A stretch of DNA of 64,000 nt. Origin: Chrysogorgia sp. JL179-B06. Taxonomy: Eukaryota; Cnidaria; Anthozoa; Scleralcyonacea; Chrysogorgiidae. The stretch spans positions 667,001-731,000 of the forward strand of contig JAYKKM010000414.1 of NCBI GenBank assembly GCA_035772405.1, read 5' to 3'. Below are positions 43,239 to 58,200 of the stretch, piece after piece; position 1 is the stretch's first letter, and the number at the start of each line of letters is the position of its first letter. A program made the translations under genes and the position numbers. The notes beneath the pieces were generated by a model. It had not been told where the DNA came from and made no database searches. It saw only the letters and a program-made list of their open reading frames with translations.

Positions 43239-46200
43239 ATGTCCGAAGAAGTGCCGAGAAATGGGGTTAATATCGTCCAAGGGGAACTGTCCTTGGTCGT
43301 GTCAGCCATGCGAAGAAACGTTCGCTGGGCCTCGCATAATCACCAAGTAAGTGCAGTGGAGCCGTCCAGTTGTTTTCTGCTCAGTGACTGTAGGAAGTGC
43401 ATTAAATGCTATTCTATAGTCGTTTTTGTGCCCTCGGGAACTTTGTCTATCAAAGTTTATAACAAGTCTTGGAAGAGGATTTTCGACCTTTAAATAGTGG
43501 AACAAACTGGTTTCTATTTGGTGTTAATCTCAGCAGATGTTTAAGCGTTTATTAATTTATGTGGAAATGTATTAACTCGCAAAAAAACAATCCCATCTCT
43601 ATCGCCAGTGCCATGATACTTGCTATAAAAAGTAAAAGCGATATAAGAAATTTCTTCTTTGAAATTCTTCTAATATTAATTGGTACTGGTACTACTTGTT
43701 AAGGTCGAAAGGTCGTTTTTCCAAAGAAACCTACACACAAGATATTATTTATTATTTTTCTATATTTATTAATTTCATTTTTAATTTTATATTAATGGCA
43801 GCTGCTTTTGCAGAATTGGCCAACAGCAGAGTTGGGCAATGGCGTGCACCCCAGGGTGCATTCCATGTAAACTGTACACCAGAGATACCCCGAATACTCC
43901 CGAACGCCATGCTAAGGCCCAGTTCAGATGCCGAACTTTTCATGAGCCGAACCTAATTGTATTAGGTTTGGCTCATGAAAAGTTCGGCGTCTGAATCAAT
44001 TAAGATCGGCTGATTGTATTAGGAACGGCTCAGCCGTACTTCCCACCTGCGTTAGCCGGGAATTATGCCTTTGGAGCGACTTCGATTCAAACGTCGATCT
44101 TTTCATGAGCCGAACTTAATGTATAAATTATTATAATATATTTTATTACCAATTGGCGCTAAAACGCATGCGCAATCGATAATTGATTAAGTTTGGCGTC
44201 TGAATCAACAGGTGGGATTATGTCATTTAGGTCGGCCCAAATTGGAATTAGGTTCGGCTCGTGAAAAGTTTGGCGTCTGAACTGGGCCTAAGATTATGCA
44301 ATATAGAAAATGGGGGTCTGGGGACAGTGATAGTCACACTGACTGCGATTTTAGGCATTTGAAAACTGAGGAAATAACATGCCTTCTTGCAGCTTAATTT
44401 CGAAACACAGGACGAGGTTGAAAGCAATATTGATATGCCTAAACAAGTAACATAAAGCAGAAATCACTTTTCGACGCACGCGCTGCTATGCCGAGCACTT
44501 ATAGTTTGATGATCTTATGCCGACAAACCGTGCAAGTCCACGCTGCAGATCTCTGGCGTGGAGTACATGAAATGCACACTGGCCTGCACCTGAGATGTGT
44601 TATGTGATGAACTGTGCCCCTGAGATGTGTTACATGATGAATTTCAGAACCTGTGAGATTTTTCAGGCTACAATGGAAGCACAGTGCCGTGATGTAACTG
44701 AGCTCTTATTGTAAGCTTGTATCCCAACAGATTTAAGACTTAAGTACATGACTTTAGTTTACAGTCACCCCTAAGTACAACCCCGGGAGATGTTGTATGT
44801 ACATCCCTGCACCTGACATTTTAAGGTTTTGCCACATCCCAAGATCTTGGCAAAAAAGTGCCCAACTCAACAATCAGAATGGCCCAAGGTGGGCCATGTA
44901 CAGTAAATACAGTATGCTGTACAGTAAATACAGTGTGCCAACCAAAACATTTCTCTTGGCTTTAACTCTATCTAGACTTGGGGGGGGGGGGAGAATCTGA
45001 TCGTGCTAATTTTAAATGCAGATATCTCAATAATGGTTGCTAACATTTCACAACTTTTCCTAGAAATACATTAAGTATGGGCTGAAAAATATTAGGTAAA
45101 AAAAGTTAGAGTATTCCGAAACACCTAATAACACTGAATTTCGACAAAACATTTTCGTTATAATAGAAACAATAAAAATAAGAACATATCGATTAAGATC
45201 CAAATTTTTGATGACTGATGATGTCACAATTTGTTGCCATGACAACAAAAATGTAACATATATTCAGTGTTACCTGGTAAATATGTGCACCTGATCAATT
45301 CGAAGGTGTAACACCCCCGCCCCCCCGGTCGTTTGAATTTTAGAAATTCCAATGATCAAATTCCCCACCCCTCATCAAAAAATGTGGTAAAATCCTCACA
45401 TACTTCAAGTCCAACTAGCAGTCAAATGCCCCACTAGCAATTTATACATTAAGCTTCAAAAGTTTAAACTCCCCTATTTAGCTTCCGCCATTGTGAATAA
45501 TTTCAGAGCAACATTGTATGTATGTTTGCATCTGTTTTAGAAAATGAGGGAGTGTAGGGTCTGGTAACTAAACTAGCTTGTCAGTCAAATGCCCTATCAT
45601 ATAATCATTGGTGGGATCAAATGCCCCACTCTAGTTAGGTTTCATTGTGTCAAATGCCCACCTGTCGGGACAATCAATAGTGTCAAATGCCCCACATATG
45701 CCAGGTGGTTGTTACACCTTTGAATTAATTTCTGCATTAGTTACCTTATTTGTGCTTGAAAACAGAGGAGTCTAAGAAATTAAGAATTACTAACATTTCA
45801 AGCAAGAGCCATTAAATTTCAGTGTGAAATGTGATGAAGGGCACTTGCTCGAAAATTAGTAATCTATTTACACTATACTTCAGCAGTTTACAACTTTGAC
45901 TTCTTTTTAACCGTATGTTTGGTGTACCTTTTGTTTTACAATTAAAACATGTATGTAAAATAGTCTAGTTAGCAATATTAACGCCCAGCAAATAGCTTTA
46001 AAAAGAGCCATAACAACATAATTTTGAAAATAAAAATTTTTATACTAACATTTCGTTACTAAACTCATACATCATCAGAGTGACAAATTACAATAAATGA
46101 AGGAGGCATATATAGCTAAACTGTTACATAAATAGAAAGTGACAAAATGTTACAAAGGAAATTAAAAGCAAGACGACGGAAGAACAAAGGATGTGTCGTC

Positions 46201-49200
46201 ACAGATTGATAAACTCGCCAACGATGAAGGAATAAATTAGAAAAGTGTTAAAAGAAAAGATCTAATGTTGGCGTTAAGAGACGGTTTAAACTTAGAAATG
46301 AATAAACTCTCTCGAAGTAGGACTTCAAATTGCGTAGAGCCGGAAGACAAAATTTGTCACTCTGAGATGTTATGAGTTTAGTAACGAAACGTTAGTATTA
46401 AAATTTTTCTTTTCAAAATTATGTTGTTATGGCTCTTTTTAAAGCTATTTGCTCATGGGCATTAATATTCCTAACTTGACTACGATTCCTGCCTGGTTCC
46501 TCCATTGTGACGATTTTGAATGTATGTAAAAATCTGTTAATTACCTAAAACAGGATGAAGAACAAGATCCCCTCCTTCATAGCTTTTCTAAATTAAAAGA
46601 AATTCTTGCAGGCATCTCTGGTAAGTTATTAACATAGCAACACTCAAAATTTTCCTTTACCATAAATCCTTAGAACATGTACCAGTAGTTTAATCAAGTG
46701 AAATGTAGGGATGAGCCGATCGAGAAAAATCCAATTTACCGATCCGATAAGTTCCGATACGATTTACGAGCTGATCGGCCGATTTATCGGTGGTTACCGA
46801 TATTGGTCACCAGAAATTATTAACAGTTGAATTTGGGGCCAAACTTCACTTCGCATTGAACAAGCCATGGTACGCGTTACACCGCAAGCAAACTAACACC
46901 GTCACCGATGCAAATGTGATGTTAACTTTTAGGCTTCATGTTTGTGTCGGTTCGAAGGGTGACTATGTATTTGAGACTACATTCGTTCACATGTCTCTGG
47001 CTTTTAAAATGCATTCAACTACAATCGCGTAAATTTAGAAAGAAAAACAAAAAATATTCTAAATTTTCCAGAATGAAAATAGACTTGCAAGTTGCAACGT
47101 TCTAGTTCCAGAAGATATTAAATTTGACAGTTTCATTGTGAAACTGTATCTGTGTTATAAACAAGTTGGTGTTTTTCTTGATAAACAAAAGGAAATATCA
47201 CAAGTAGAAAATCGAGAATGATATTTATCGGGACCGCTGATATATGCCGATATATGTTGACGCGATCGGCCAATAACCGATCAGCCTGAATGTTGCTGAT
47301 TATCGGCTTCTACCGATTAATTTCCGATTATCGGCTCATCCCTAGTGAAATGCTAAGTATTACTTGTAATATACCCAATTTTTCTTGTGGCATTACCACC
47401 ATTATATATACAGAACTAGTGACTAGGCTCACAGTCACGGCAATGGCCTCAGTGGTGAGAGCACTGCATTAGCATTGCAGGGTTGCGGGTTCAATTCCAG
47501 CCGGAAGGCGGCGAAGACCTTGATGTTGTATTTTTCGCAACTGGTCCTGGTTTGGTCTTAAAACGTATAATAACAATTTTTCTTCACCGTAAATTCTTAG
47601 AACCTGTAGTTTAATCGAGTGAAATGCCAAATATCACTTATATATGTGTGCCATTTGGCTTAAGAAAACACCATTGTATACCATGCTGGTCAGTGGATAT
47701 ACAGTAGGCCTGCCATGTTACTTCTTTAACTATTAATTTTTAAAACAACTTCTCCCAACTAGTACTGTAGGAAATGTTTGGAGACCAATAAGGAGAATTT
47801 ATATGTTGATATTGGAGCTAAGTTTAAAGTGTTAAATAAAGCCTTTTGCTTTTTTGATAGATCTAAAAGAAGTTGATGTGATTGCTATTCTGGGCCCATT
47901 TCTTGATGTGATCAGATCCGAAGATACAACTGGTCCAATAACTGGCTATGCGTTATCTGCAGTTAATAAGTTCCTGTGCTATGGACTGATTGGTAATTCA
48001 ACCATTTTAATTTATGATACATGGATGATTGTCAAGCTCAAATCCTCTCAGAAAATGGAATCTATTTAGCAAATAGATTCCATTTTCCCATTGTCTGTTC
48101 AGTTATAGTTGCACAGATGATGTCAGAAAGTGGCCCACAAGACGATAGTCGAGTGGGTCACTGATGTTCTTACCACATTCTGACATCCTCTGTGCATCTA
48201 TAACTGAACAGATTGTCAACGGCAAAATGGTATCTATTTGTTTTACACAAAATTTGAAGACAAAATGTTTATTGAAGCTCTTGGGGATTTCTGAGGCATG
48301 GAAAAAGACAGTCGAATACCCCTCCACAGAGGGGAATTCACTATTTATACCCCGCCGCAGCTGCGAATTTGAGTTTAAATTGACTGGTCACATGGTACAC
48401 TACAAATCTAGCTCTTTGATTGGACAATTTATAGTTGAGGTATAATATTATATTATACATACATATTTGTGTCATGTTTATGTTGCTAGACGCATCCTGT
48501 AACAGTACTCCATATGGCATAGAAAGTCTAGCCGATGCCGTCACTCACGCTCGCTTTGTTGGAACTGACCCAAGTAGTGATGAAGTTGTGCTTATGAAAA
48601 TACTCCAAGTTCTCCGCACTTTGCTCTTGACTCCCGTCGGTGCTCACTTGACCAACGAATCAGTCTGTGAAATCATGCAGTCTTGTTTTCGAATATGTTT
48701 TGAGCTCAGGTTAAGTGGTAAGTTTGGTTTGATCTTTGACTTTCAAAGCGCCTATGCAATGAAAAATTCAGTTGTTTGAAAGAACTCTTGAAACTACTAT
48801 AAAGACTAACCATTTGCAACTTTTCCATATCTCACTTCCCTCTTGAGATATTAAGATTTGTTTGATATTTAAATGACCATACTTATGACATCACTGACAC
48901 ACTGCATAATAACTTATTGAAAACACTTATATATCCTTGAAATTATGTGATGAAATCACTTTAAATGCAGGTGTATGTGCGTGGATGTATCCAATGACAT
49001 CAAATATGCAAATCATCAAACGATTCCACGTGATAATGGTAAAGAAATGCAGAATTTTCCAATAAGTCATCATGCATTGTGATTTGTGATGTCATAAGTA
49101 TGATCATTTACATATTAAACAATTTGTAAATGGTTAGTCTTTATAGTTTCAAGAGTTCTTTCAAACAAAAGAGTTATTTTACAACTGAATGTTTCATTGC

Positions 49201-52200
49201 ATCTAGGCACTTTAAGCTGGGTAAACCCTTTCACTTTGAAGACAAAAAATTGAATTGAGGGCATTCAAACTCAAAAAATTGCAAAAATTGTTGCATGATT
49301 GCACAATTATTATCTCACTCCATATTATTTTACACAACATATTGGATAAAAAATTGAGCCCGTTCTTTGTAGTACAGGTATTTGTTTTCTGTTTCTCTAG
49401 AACTGTTACGTCGAACAGCAGAACAAACATTGATGGACATGGTGCAGTTGCTTTCTTCAAGGTAGAACAAAAAAGTTTGATTTTATCATTGTTTTGTGGA
49501 AAAAACATGTTATCATGATTATGTGTTCTCAACATACAGATTGCCACAGTTACATGAAGAGGAAAAATCTGGAAATGTTCTGCCGAACATAAGGAGGGTA
49601 TGTCATTTGTTTTATTTTGAGATGGGTATAATATAGAAAAAAGTAATACTTGGTAAAGTAGTACTATGACGAAAAATAAGTTTGTAATTTTTTTCAATGA
49701 TGTTAAAGAAACTTAGCATGCCAATTAGTACTGTAGATGTGCAATCCCAAAACTGTTTACACGGCTATTTTCGATTGCGATAGTCTGCCGATCGCGATCG
49801 CGATCGCAAACCACCTCCAGAACTGGATTAGATTTATTGCGATCACGGCGATCATGATCGAGTGTTTACACGACAAAAATTATCGGGATTGCGATGACGA
49901 TAGCTCGCGATCGCAATCCCAATAATTTCGCTCCGTGTAAACGGGGCATTCACCCTTATCCTTATCCACCCTTATCCTTTACTAGCTGCTTCCACGTTAA
50001 ACTTACTAGCTTAGCTGGCTTATGGGGATCGTAACACTTTTAACAACGTTGTTAAACGTTGCACTACTTGAAAAGACATTACTCTACGTCGTAAGACGTT
50101 ATGCTACATGTCTTAAGACTTACACAACGCTGTAAGACGTTACACTATGTTTTAACATGTTACGGTAAGTTGTTAGACATCACACTACGCTAGGCTGTAA
50201 GACGTTAATATATATGATGTAATACAAAACATTAAGCTAAGCAGTTACGTTATATACACGAGCAAGTTTTCTTTGGAAAATTTCTTGCCAATTAAACTAT
50301 GTGTATATGGTCAACAATTTTTCCTTGGCAAATCTTCCTTGACAAGTTTTATTTGCCCGTTTGAACGATTCAACAATGAATTTTGGTCAAATTATTTCCC
50401 TTGACATGCAGTGCCCCGCATCCTTCGAAGAAAAGAGAAGGAAAAGAAAAAGGGAAAGTTTTACTATGCCATTATGGCCATATTATTATGATGTTATGAA
50501 GACATGTGCACAAATTACTAATTAAAAGTTGTATATACAGTTGACTCTCTTTGTGCGGACACTCTCGTAAGCGGACAGCTCCAGATACGGACACCTTTCC
50601 AAAACCCCGTTTGAACTCTCAGTAAAACTCTGTATTTATACGTTCCCGTAGCCGGACACTCCCATAAGCGGACGCGGACACTTTTGGTTATTATAATTTG
50701 GATTTTTCTTTTGTTTTACACTCCCGTAAGTGGACACCCCGGAAAAATAATCCAATTACTAAAACCCGTGTGAGCATTACGGAGGGTGTTCAGACATTAT
50801 TCATTGCGAAACGTGCTCAGGGTATTTTGACCACTTCAAATGACAGCTGGCAAAGATATTAGGATGTGGTAAATCGTAAATAGCTACGATTCTTTCGAAG
50901 AAAGACGAGATTATGTCTCAAGCCATTGCACATGATGACATGCCAATGACATATTATTGGACATGCACCTGAAGTCAATGAAGCAGCCGTCCATTCATAA
51001 ATATTTTGTGTAATGTATGACTTAATTGTATACAATCAATCGACATTGGTGTGCTGTACTTTGTTGTAAATATGTTTAGTTCTGTTAAAGTTTTTTCAGA
51101 TTTAATCGTTTTTGGCTATTTAAGCCTTGAGTTAACTAAATAAAACAAGCAATCATTTTAAGACATTCTAAGTTTCATTTTGTGTGAGTACCATTGAAAG
51201 TCACCAGTATAGAAGCTCCTGTAGGCTGACGGAACTCATATATTTTGACAAGTGTCCGCTTACGAGAACTATTCCCATAAGCGGACAACTCCACTTACGG
51301 ACACTTTTTCAGATTCCCGAGGGTGTCCGCTTACGGGAGAGTTAACTGTATGTATGTAAAATCTTCTTTTAAAAAAAAAATTATGTTTGAGATTAGGGCC
51401 CCGCTCTTCTAAGTGCCACAAGGCCCGCACTTGCTTAATCCGCCGCTGTAACAACCACAGACATTCACAAGGATTTGCGAGAAATTTTATGCGAGAAGTA
51501 GGTGATACCGACCGTAGTGAGTCGTAGAAGTTTTGAAAGTTTTTTCCGGTGGTATACTACATAATAATTGTACACTACAGTATATGTTTTCGTTTCCTAT
51601 CGTAAAGCAATCATATCTTGTCTTTATTTTGATGTTCACATGAGCTTTCTCGGGTTTGAAGCGATTCCAAAAGAAGTGAAGTTGCTCGGTCTATCCAATG
51701 AACACCCGCCAGGATAGTTTAGCAAAAATGTGCACAAATAATGGAACTGGGTATGAGGTTTTGCAATCATTTGTCATATTTTCCTTGACACGCAGTTTAC
51801 ACGGGCAAATTTTGTGAACAAGTTTTGTGACAAGCTTTTCCTTGACAAGTTTTTCTTTGACACGTTTACTTGTTCAAGTTTAAGTGTACTTGTCAAGGAA
51901 AAACTTGTCATGTTTGCTCATTCACACGAGCAAATAAGACTTGCCAATTGCCAAAGAAAACTTGCTCGTGTACACACGTAAAAACGCATTGAGCTGGCCA
52001 GCTTGAACAGGGTTGTAAACAGGCCTGTTCATGGATGTTGGAACAGTATTGTTCATGGCTGATGATTGAACAGTGTTGAACAACATTGTTCATACATGAT
52101 ACAACATTGTCAGAGCATGATGAAATAACAAGGTTGAACAGCGTTGTTACAACAGCCATGAACTTGGTTGTTCTATCATACTGGTTTTTGCATGTTCTAA

Positions 52201-55200
52201 CATGCATGAACAACTGCTGTCGATTCAACAAGCCTGTCACAACATGTTGAAACATGCTTGAACAGTGCTGTTATTTTAACAGTCCTGATCTATCATGTTG
52301 ACAATGCTGTTAGCCTGTTACAGGCATGTTGAACCAACAACCTTGTTACAACCTGTGAGATTTTTACGTGTGTAAACTACGATACGCTCTGCCATAAAAT
52401 AATACGCTATGTTGAATTATTAGCTAATTCTGGTCAACAAATTGTCCAAAATAGAATGTTGAAACATTTCTCTCTTTTATGGTTGACTGCATGTTTTAAA
52501 TATTTTATTTTCACACCTCAAAATAGTTGCCAAAAAATACCGCTAATCAACTTTTCCTTTGTAATTCAAACCCTGGATTGACTCTGATTTGTTGCTCGTG
52601 AGACCAACCTGCCTTTTAATACACAATCCACAAGTATAGCCAATTTTTTTTATTTATTTATTACGATTCACCATTGGTAAATTAAAATATAAATCTGGCA
52701 GGGATACCAATACAGCTTACGCTAATTACTGTGGCCCCGTGTAAAATTAAAAAAAATAAAAATAAAAATTGAGGTTATATTTACATAAATAAGTACATTA
52801 ACTGAGGTGAGTCTGTAGCAAAATCAACAACAACAAGTGAGGGATTTCTCGAGGCGACGTGCCAAGTTACATTTTAGGAAAATGGGTTTCCACGTACGTG
52901 GGTCGTCCTGGTTATAGATGGAGTAAAGAGCGTCATAATAGTATTCGAGTAGGGTTTTCTTAAAGTTGAGTGTTTTGAAACTAAAAAAGTCCGGTAATGC
53001 GTTGCAAGTTCTAGTTACTCTGACACTGAAGGATCGTTGATAAATTACTGTTCTACATTGATGAGGAAGAAAACTTATTACACTTGGGAGATTACAATTA
53101 TTATTTTAATAGCAGATTACAAAATTGACGCTTTAATGTAAAATACACCCTCTACTCAACAAATTTTGAGATAGAATTTTGTGTGATTACTAATATTGTG
53201 CTGCGCAGATACCTTATATCTCTAACACACTTCCTTAGATCCGCTCCTAGAATGACTGGTTATGTTATGCTATTCCTATCATTTCATGCCATCATTCAAC
53301 AGCTTGTTGCTGGCCATTGGGAGTGCATGAGTCATTGGTGTGTAAGAATAATATACCTCCATGTGTAAGACTTTAATGCCAGTGTCCTTGGACATCACTG
53401 ATGTTTACTATTAACCTTGTTAATGTTAAACTCTTTGATGATTCAACTATTGTTGCACTTGGCTGGCTTCACAGGGGACAACTCTATTTAGTAGTATAAA
53501 CCTAATGCATGTTACAATACTGTACATATTTCAACATGATTTTATTTATTACAATGAATAAAAGTTAGGTGTGGTAAGGTTAATGGTGTTTGACATACAA
53601 TACATGGATCATCATCAAGCTCATCATAAACCAGCTGTTGTGGTTTAGTGGTTACCTCACATGTCTATGAGCTGGGAGAGACAGGTTCAAATCCTCGGTC
53701 GGACCACCACTCAAGGTCTTAAAATAATTGAAGAGAAGGTGCTGCCTTTGCAACAACACCTTCGATTCTCAAACATTTTCGGAGGATTTGAGCTTATTCA
53801 TCCTGTCATTAACTCTTTCCTGTCGGGCTGAAAAACATCCAAAATTGAACCACCTCTTTGTTCTATTGATATCTTTAGAATTAACCATAACTGTTGCGAA
53901 AGCTATACATTTCTGAAAGCCCAATAAACCGGCTGTTACCAATGCTTTTAAATTTCCCGAACAAGACACATTATGTTAATATAAATTAGCATTAATTTTC
54001 ACAAATCGTTTTGAAAAACTTCCATTTTTCTAGAAAAGGCCATCTTGAATGCCCGCATAGCATCATGAAAATTCAAAATGCCACCAATCGCAGAGTAGTT
54101 GATGAAATCAAATCAAACTTGGCATGTGAGTGGATCTCATGTGCCTGGCGCTTGTCGAGTTTCAATTTTTACTCTTGCGTTACCGTGTTTTTCGATTCAC
54201 GATTTCGTCAGTCTTACACGACCGATTTTGACTGTGCCATACAGCAAAGATTTAGTCACTCCCTTCAAACAGTGATAACATACCCTTCCAAGTTTTAATT
54301 AATTTTATTTATGTTTCTTAGGTCTTCAAGCGTTCAGGTGGTATTTCAAAACGAAACAAGAGATCCCCGAAGCCTAAACGCGCAAGCTTTGCCACAACAG
54401 GGCCCATCGACATTCCAACTTCCAATTCCAGCCCAGTTGCGTCTGAGCTAGAACTGCCAAAATCCCAAACCCCTCCTTCTGATAATGAGAAAACCCAGCA
54501 GCCGGAGGAAGAGATCAAGTATGAAGAAGAAGATAGTGAGAAGCAATCAGAGCAATCAGAGCAATCACAGGAAAGAGTGCCTGTTGATGGTTTGTCTCTC
54601 GATCTTCAGGGACCTGAACACGATCCTCCAAGGTATTAGTGCTAAACGTTTGTCCAAACTGGAGGGCATAACCGGACCCAGTAAGGTCCTCGCATTTCAT
54701 CACTTTTCTTTTTTATATGTTTAGAAGTTCTGAAGATAATAGTACATCTGTTGTTCTTCAACCACCTGAGGAACCTGTCAGTCCGACGTGCGACTCTGTT
54801 GCATCTCATCTGATGACTGATCCACTCGAGGGAGAACCTGGGACAGAGGATGATGTAGACAAGGTATTTTTGTATTTTTTGGATTGAGCTTTTGCCAATT
54901 GCTGTGGTCCCTAAAGATAACAACATAAGCTGATAAATCAGACATAGTTTAACGCTACTCTGGCTTAAAAAGGTTTTTGAACGTAACTTTAAAAGTTACT
55001 GTCCATGACCCAACGTTTCGACACTCCAATCTAGTGTCTTCATCAGGGGTGATCGTTGTAAGGTTAAGATCCCTATTTATACCCACATATAGAACCGATG
55101 ATGACGTCTATTAACAAGATGCAAATAAGCTTCTGGTAATAGACCACCGTCATCGCGATTCAATGGGACGTGGGCGCTATTGATATGCAAAGCCTCCAGA

Positions 55201-58200
55201 CAACGTCTCTGATGGTACCGCGGATTAGTGGTAATAATTTTGGAATTTTCCCACGCAATCTCATGGTTGGTTACGCACGCGTGCTCCGACAAAGCAGAAT
55301 TTTCCTTTTTTCAAAAGAAAACAGCCTTTTGGTGTTCTTTTAAACACGTACGAAACTGATGTTTAGTCTGACCGATGTACTCCTGATCACAGTCATTGTA
55401 CGGAATGGAATAAATAGCGTCTTTTCTGTGTTCCTTCGCATGATCCTATAGGTTTTGCAAAAATATGGCCCAACGTCAAGAAAGGTTTTTGAGCAATTTT
55501 TACGTTGAATCTTCGTAAGACGTTTTGAGTAGAGCAAAACTATGTCCGAGATAACTTTATTTAAACATGTCTTGAATCTCTGTAGGAGAGTCGAATAAGT
55601 GGCAGAACAGAAGAAGACACCCATAGTGAGTTAGAACATGGTATATCCACCGAGACTATCGACAATGACGAGTCCTTAGAAGCCAGTCACTCGGATGTTG
55701 CATCATCAGAGTCATCATCCATCACCCAGGAAGAATATGTTAGCACGAAAGGAGTGAGGTTCACGCCACCAGAACCCCACAAAGAAGGTGTGAATGAATG
55801 AGCTAAAGAAATTACTGCGCAACGGGGAAAAATACGTCTTTTCATATTCTTTTTCTTTCGAATGTAATTTCTGTGTTGTGTTGCCTTATCTTGGCTAATG
55901 TTTTGTCTCTGACACACTTCCTTAGATCCGCTCCTAGAGTGACTGGTTATGTTATGCTATTTTTATCATTTCATGCCATCATTCAACAGCTTGTCGCTGG
56001 CCATTGGGAGTGCATGAGTCATTGGTGTGTAAGAATAATCTACCTCCATGTGTAAGACTTTAATGCCAGTGTCCTTGGACATCACTGATGTTTACTATTA
56101 ACCTTGTTAATGTTAAACTCTTTGATGATTCAAATATTGTTGCACTTGGCTGGCTTCACAGGGGACAACTCTATAATATAAACCTTATTATATGTATAGT
56201 ATAAACTATAAACCTTATTATATGTTATCTGTTCCATTTCTCTATTTACACACTTCTGTCGGGTGTTTTCCTCCACCTGGTCTGGATAAGGTTAGATACA
56301 CACCACCTCTTCTTCTCACCTCCTCCTTGACTCTCTAGGTCATGGTCCTATGGTTCCCTACGGATTACCATGTGTCCGAGAACTTCTAAGATTTCTCATC
56401 TCTCTCGTCAATCCGCATGACAGGTAAGTAATATATATATGTTATTTACCGGCTGGGAGGTCCGTACTGGAAAAATATTTTCCCGAAGTCTCAGAAGTCA
56501 GAGACCGAAGGTCGAGGGCCGCTTCTGAGACTGAGGGAAAATATTTTTCCAGTACGGACCGACCAAAACGGTAAATAACGTGTTAATTTTTTGGCACGAA
56601 AAGTTGCGAGGTCTGTATCAAAAGGCTCTATTTTAGTTACGGACCTGAGTTACGGACCTCAAAAAAAACAAAAACATTTATTATATAGATGGGAGTATTT
56701 TACTAAGAAATATGCAGTGACATATTTTCCATATCCTCACTAGTGAAGATATCGATCACGTGATTAAACATTTTCCCACTTTTTGCATTGAATCTATATT
56801 ATAAAAAGAAAATTACACGGTGGCTTGAAGATATAAACTTTATCTTCTCCTGGTAAAAACAATATTTTACTCATTCGCTACTTTATCTTCTCGTGGTAAA
56901 AACAATATTTTACTCATTCGCTACTTTATCTTCTCGTGGTAAAAACAATATTTTACTCATTCGCTACTTTATCTTCTCGTGGTAAAAACAATATTTTACT
57001 CATTCGTTACTTTATCTTCTCGTGGTAAAAACAATATTTTACTCATTCGCTACTTTATCTTCTCGTGGTAAAAACAATATTTTACTCATTCGTTACTTTA
57101 TCTTCTCGTGGTAAAAACAATATTTTACTCATTCGCTACTTTATCTTCTCGTGGTAAAAACAATATTTTACTCATTCGCTAATTTATCTTCTCGTGGTAA
57201 AAACAATATTTTACTCATTCGCTACTTTATCTTCTCGTGGTAAAAACAATATTTTACTCATTCGCTACTTTATCTTCTCGTGATAAAAACAATATTTTAC
57301 TCATTCGCTAATTTATCTTCTCGTGGTAAAAACAATATTTTACTCATTCGCTACAACCTACATGCTCAGTTAACGGAAAATTGTTAACTCGGTATTTCAA
57401 CTTGCACCTTTGGGATTCCGAACTTGTAATCCAATTGTTAAATCGAGACGTTTTACGTGACTTGTAGTTCAACAAGTTCGTGTAATTTTAAAATGCCAAT
57501 TTTGAAAAATTTGTAAAATAACTCTTTTGTTTGAAGGAACTCTTGAAACTATAAATACTAACCATTTACAACTTTTTCATACCTCACTTCACTCTTGAGA
57601 TATTAGATTTGTGTAATATGTAAATGATCATACTTATCACATTACATATAATTCTGCATATCGTTTGATAATCGTTTGATGATTTGCATATTTGATGTCA
57701 TTGTATACATCCACGCACATGCACCTGCATTTCAAGTGATTTCATTTCATTACATCATCTCAAGGATATATAAGCGTTTTCAATAAGTCATTATGTATTG
57801 TGATGTCATAAGTATTAAACAAATCTTAATATCTCAAGAGAGAAGTGAGATATGAAAAGTTGTAAATGTTAGTCTTTATCTTTCAAACAAAAGAGTTATT
57901 ATACAACTGAATTTTTCATTGCATAGGCACTTTAACAAATATGACTCAGAATTAGATATTGATGGGTTTCATGAAGGCGATTTTTGAACTTTAATTTACT
58001 TAAGACTGCGGTAAACCAATACTTTATTCAGTTTGATTTGTTTTGCAAAATTAATGCTGTGCTTGCGTGTAAGTGCCCATCGCTCGCGTAAACGCCGATC
58101 CCTTATTTTGGTGGAAAATAGAAACGTGCGAGAATTGACGCTTGACCGGTCACATACGGTAAATGAGTTATTCACAGTTTGTCAACTGAACAAGTCAAGA

